A program made the translations under genes and the position numbers. 26,680 nucleotides of DNA from Bacteroidota bacterium (GTDB lineage Bacteria; Bacteroidota; Bacteroidia; CAMBQF01), in contig JAIXUZ010000114.1 in NCBI GenBank assembly GCA_027483285.1, positions 1 to 26,680 of the forward strand, in the 5' to 3' direction. Shown in pieces: positions 23,872 to 26,680 of this stretch; position 1 is the stretch's first letter; each line of letters begins with the position of its first letter. The notes beneath the pieces were generated by a model that worked only from the letters and a program-made list of their open reading frames with translations, was not told the DNA's origin and ran no database searches.

Positions 23872-25002
23872 ATGAAGAAGCTACTCTTTATATTAGTTAT
23901 ATCGCCCCTGTTTACCAATGCCCAATTTGTTATAGAAGATGGCAAAGGCAAAAAGAAACTCGAAATTTCGGGCGTTGTTTATACCTTTTATAACCGCCGC
24001 TTTTACAAAGAGGGGGAGACCAACAAAGACAAAAACCTGTTCCGCCTTCGCGATGCACGCATTAAGTTTATAGGCGACCTGAAAAAGAAGATAGCCTTTA
24101 ATCTTGATATTAACTTTGCAGGGTTAGAATCGCTTAATACCGATGAGTCGGCCACGTTTAACCCCTTTTTAAACGATGCTAACATTACCTGGACAGCCCC
24201 CGGCGATATTGACTTATCTGTGGGCTATATGGGTATAGACTATGGCCGTAGCAGCATGGCATCTATTTTTACTTCGCCGTTTATGGAGCGGCCCCAGTTT
24301 ACTAAAGGCGACTATTATAACCGCCGCGATTTAGGTGTCTGCCTTACACGGCAGTTTTGGGATAAGCGCGTCCGTCTAAATGCCGGTGTATACAATGGCT
24401 TAGGCACCCCGCTACCCGATAATGATAAGTCGGGTAACCTGTTATACTCTGCCCGTGCCGATTTCTCATATCCCCAGAAGGTAGATTACGACGAGGCTGA
24501 TTTAGACCATCTGGATAAGCCCAACTTTGCAGTGGGTGTAAACGGTATGTATTCTAATAAGCAAAAAGCGCCAGACCCTGAATACCCTATCTATGTGAAC
24601 GGCAAGCGCATGGTATATGGTGCCGATTTTCAGTTTATGTACAAGGGCTTATCATTTCAGGCCGAGATAAATCAAATGCGTGGCACTCCAAACGATACTA
24701 ACGATGTTTGGCTAAACGGCCAAAATACCAGCTATTTTCGCTCAGGTGCGTGGACAGTTTCTGCCAGTTATTATATCACTAAAGCAAAAAGCCTTATAGC
24801 TCTTAGGTATGATGATGTAAACCTGAACGACATAGTGCGCGGCGACGACCGTCGGCAACTATCGGTAGCCTACAGCTATATGCTAAACGATTTCAAAACC
24901 TGTTTCCGTATACAATACTGGAAACGCTTTAACCAGGCGCTTACCGGAGAACCCTGGAACCAAGACCAGCTTAGGGTAGGGGTACAGGTGTTGATTAAGT
25001 AA
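23872..25002 (+). CDS. Outer-membrane porin of the OprP/OprO (phosphate-selective porin-like) family
   Basis: 376 residues. A signal peptide (MKKLLFILVISPLFTNAQ) is followed by about sixteen alternating amphipathic strands of a beta-barrel. Family features include ISGVVYTFYNRRFY, LRDARIKFIGDLKKKIAFNLDINFAG, VGYMGIDYGRSSMAS, the FMERPQFTKGDYYNRRDLG stretch, GVYNGLG and a C-terminal strand RVGVQVLIK. Porins of this family form outer-membrane channels, some for phosphate or polyphosphate; selectivity cannot be read from the barrel. It follows the lamin-tail lipoprotein by six bases. Its stop codon directly abuts the stop of the convergent small gene, with no base between. Confidence 0.88.
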   Translation: MKKLLFILVISPLFTNAQFVIEDGKGKKKLEISGVVYTFYNRRFYKEGETNKDKNLFRLRDARIKFIGDLKKKIAFNLDINFAGLESLNTDESATFNPFLNDANITWTAPGDIDLSVGYMGIDYGRSSMASIFTSPFMERPQFTKGDYYNRRDLGVCLTRQFWDKRVRLNAGVYNGLGTPLPDNDKSGNLLYSARADFSYPQKVDYDEADLDHLDKPNFAVGVNGMYSNKQKAPDPEYPIYVNGKRMVYGADFQFMYKGLSFQAEINQMRGTPNDTNDVWLNGQNTSYFRSGAWTVSASYYITKAKSLIALRYDDVNLNDIVRGDDRRQLSVAYSYMLNDFKTCFRIQYWKRFNQALTGEPWNQDQLRVGVQVLIK

Positions 25003-25263
25003 CTAACGGTCTTTTTCTACGCCTTTTACAAAATTATGTCCGCCCTTCAATTTAATATTGATATAACGCCCTACAGACAATATAATAACTGTAGCAATAA
25101 GAGCAAAAATCTTGTATGCCGATTGATATCTTTCTAACTTAATGGCTAACCGGGGCCTGCGTTCTATCAGGCGTAGCATTATGAATGGCCTTAAAAGCCA
25201 AACGGCGGCTACCAGTACTATGCCTCCTAGTGTAGTAAGTGTCGAAAGTGTTTCGTTATCCAT
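25003..25263 (-). CDS. Small two-helix membrane protein, unknown function
   Basis: 86 residues. Two hydrophobic helices (about 12-30, LGGIVLVAAVWLLRPFIM, and about 51-66, IFALIATVIILSVGRY) flank a basic loop RLIERRPRLAIKLERYQ. By the positive-inside rule the loop faces the cytoplasm and both ends face out, with a charged C-terminal tail. I do not recognise a family. A TATATTTA box (25279 to 25272, minus strand) lies eight bases before the ATG. It is convergent with the porin and shares no spacer with it. Real by its coding pattern and promoter, but short, so moderate confidence. Confidence 0.6.
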   Translation of the reverse strand: MDNETLSTLTTLGGIVLVAAVWLLRPFIMLRLIERRPRLAIKLERYQSAYKIFALIATVIILSVGRYINIKLKGGHNFVKGVEKDR

Positions 25264-25367
25264 TGCAATGGTAAATATAGGGCAATGAAGAATTTCTTAT
25301 CTATTCATAATTTAACACCTTATTAACACTAAATGGCCGATTTTTGCGCTTCAAATAATTTTTCTGT

Positions 25368-26680
25368 ATGAAAAAATTAATATACACAACACTATTACTA
25401 CTGTCTGTTATGGCGGTAAAAGCACAGGGGCCGGTTATTGTATTCTTACATGCCGACGCTACAATTGACACGTATGAATTTATGGTTATGACCCGCTCTA
25501 ACCTTACCAATATGAGTACCCGCGATGCCGGTATTTGCTCTAATGGCTCCTTCCGAACCAACGAAGCAGATGTGCAAGGCTATGGCGCTTTTGCCGATGT
25601 GCCTGCCGGTACAATTTTTCAAATACGCTACGATAATACCGGAACAGCAGATAATACTGTTGCAGATGGCCGCGTTATGCAGGTTTCTAACTATAATGCA
25701 CTGCTACAGGTAAGTGGCGGTGGCGAGCAGATTATTGCATACACAGGTACTGCATCAGGAGGTATTAACTGCGCGGGTTCTGGTACAAATACCTACGTTT
25801 CAGGCATCAACTGGGGTAACAGCGGTTGGACCAGCGGAGCAACAAACTCTGGCACCTCATTAGCCCCGGGTACTATTTTTGACTTTGCCTATCCGGGCTC
25901 ATTTAATAAAGTAGAGTACACTTCAAATATTGCTGGCGATGCTATAACTGTTGGCACAAATATATTAAACCCAACTAACTGGACCGGAACTGCTACAGGC
26001 GATGGTGCTTACTCTTTGAAAAATATTTTATTTAACGAATCTAATTATACTGCCGGAACAGTAAATGCCACCCCAGCACTTACTTCTGCCACTTTAAATT
26101 TATCATCGTTAGCTTTTGGAAGCGCTAATACTGATACCCGTTATGCTGTTATTGTTAGCACTGGCACCCCTAGCCTTCCGGTCGACCGTTATACTTGTTA
26201 TAATGGTATATCATTAAACTTTGGTTCGGCACCGGTTGTAGCTACAGGCGTATCTGGCCAAACAGCCGGCGATTTTTGTGGTACCCCTACAAACGGAACA
26301 GGTGTTATGGTATATTTAGATTATACCTTACCATCGTCGTTAACCATTGCTGGCTTATTACAAAATACCACCTATAATTATAAAGTGGTTGCTGTTAACG
26401 GTAACGGCTACACAGCTAATTTCAGTTCAACACCCTATACTGGTACTTTTACAACTTTATCTCCTGCTAACACAAGCGTTCAATATTCGGTTATTGCCAA
26501 TACAGTTAATGAAAACGTAGGAACTGTTCCGGTAGCGTTAACCATTACCAACCCAAGCCCGAGCGTAGCTACTACAGTGCAAGTAGCCATTACGGGCGGT
26601 ACAGGTTCTGCGGCCGATGTAAACAACTACACCACCCAAACCGTAACCTTCCCTGCTGGTTCATCGGCTAACCAAACAGT
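25368..26680 (+). CDS. Large secreted protein with Calx-beta domain (3' end beyond window)
   Basis: An open frame from ATG 25368 with no stop through base 26680 (437 codons plus two bases), so the gene is partial. The signal peptide MKKLIYTTLLLLSVMAVKAQ is followed by a beta-rich N-terminal domain (PVIVFLHADATIDTYEFMVM...GTIFQIRYDNTG). Next comes a Thr/Asn/Ser-rich region with a fibronectin-III-like segment (SATLNLSSLAFG to NTTYNYKVVAVNGNGY). The last 60 residues look like a Calx-beta domain (VNENVGTVPVALTITNPSPS, then VNNYTTQTVTFPAGSSANQTV). Proteins of this build in the phylum are usually surface adhesins or T9SS substrates with a C-terminal sorting domain; that end is not visible here. GATTTTTG (25339-25346) is a possible -7 box. 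Confidence 0.85.
   Translation, partial: MKKLIYTTLLLLSVMAVKAQGPVIVFLHADATIDTYEFMVMTRSNLTNMSTRDAGICSNGSFRTNEADVQGYGAFADVPAGTIFQIRYDNTGTADNTVADGRVMQVSNYNALLQVSGGGEQIIAYTGTASGGINCAGSGTNTYVSGINWGNSGWTSGATNSGTSLAPGTIFDFAYPGSFNKVEYTSNIAGDAITVGTNILNPTNWTGTATGDGAYSLKNILFNESNYTAGTVNATPALTSATLNLSSLAFGSANTDTRYAVIVSTGTPSLPVDRYTCYNGISLNFGSAPVVATGVSGQTAGDFCGTPTNGTGVMVYLDYTLPSSLTIAGLLQNTTYNYKVVAVNGNGYTANFSSTPYTGTFTTLSPANTSVQYSVIANTVNENVGTVPVALTITNPSPSVATTVQVAITGGTGSAADVNNYTTQTVTFPAGSSANQT

Overview
The window looks like ordinary chromosomal DNA of a Bacteroidota bacterium, probably Chitinophagales/Sphingobacteriales-like; the order is a guess. Supporting signs are a C-terminal type IX secretion (T9SS) sorting domain, a PorE-like TPR/propeller/OmpA lipoprotein, atpD-atpC standing apart from other ATP synthase genes, bacillithiol synthesis (BshC), promoter boxes of the Bacteroidota form TAnnTTTG, and few Shine-Dalgarno sequences. 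No phage, transposon, CRISPR array, rRNA or tRNA gene was recognised.

Layout. 0-1.8 kb: etfB-etfA with a strong terminator. 1.9-4.3 kb: an apparent operon of a BFN-type nuclease with a UVR motif, a NupC nucleoside transporter and a small secreted protein resembling the SecD P1 head. 4.4-6.4 kb: GtrA-family membrane protein, divergent from prmC and a LOG-family gene. 6.5-8.2 kb: secreted alpha/beta hydrolase with a T9SS tail. 8.2-8.6 kb: the only long gene-free stretch, with two promoter-like sites and degenerate repeat phrases. 8.6-11.5 kb: atpD-atpC, terminator, ridA-radC. 11.6-15.7 kb: a small secreted unknown, then bshC and an M23 peptidase on the minus strand. 15.8-18.5 kb: coiled-coil protein, zapA, rny, ending in a near-perfect terminator. 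18.5-21.1 kb: an AT-rich orphan gene and the PorE-like lipoprotein. 21.1-23.2 kb: GH25 lysozyme and DinB-like protein (minus), SDR reductase (plus). 23.3-26.7 kb: lamin-tail lipoprotein plus OprP-type porin, a two-helix membrane protein, and the 5' part of a large secreted Calx-beta protein cut by the window edge.

Functionally the window mixes core metabolism (electron transfer flavoprotein, F1 subunits), translation and RNA turnover (PrmC, RNase Y), division (ZapA and coiled-coil partner), thiol chemistry (BshC, possibly the DinB-like protein) and cell-envelope or secretion functions. Several start codons were moved from the longest reading frame on signal-peptide, promoter or terminator evidence. 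Several others use TTG.

I see no convincing new multi-gene system. The more unusual items are the stand-alone SecD-head-like protein, the AT-rich orphan after rny, promoter boxes almost touching start codons, the shared GAAAAACG phrase at two loci, an orphan promoter upstream of atpD, and the lamin-tail/porin pair. Everything is read by eye, with no database search behind it.
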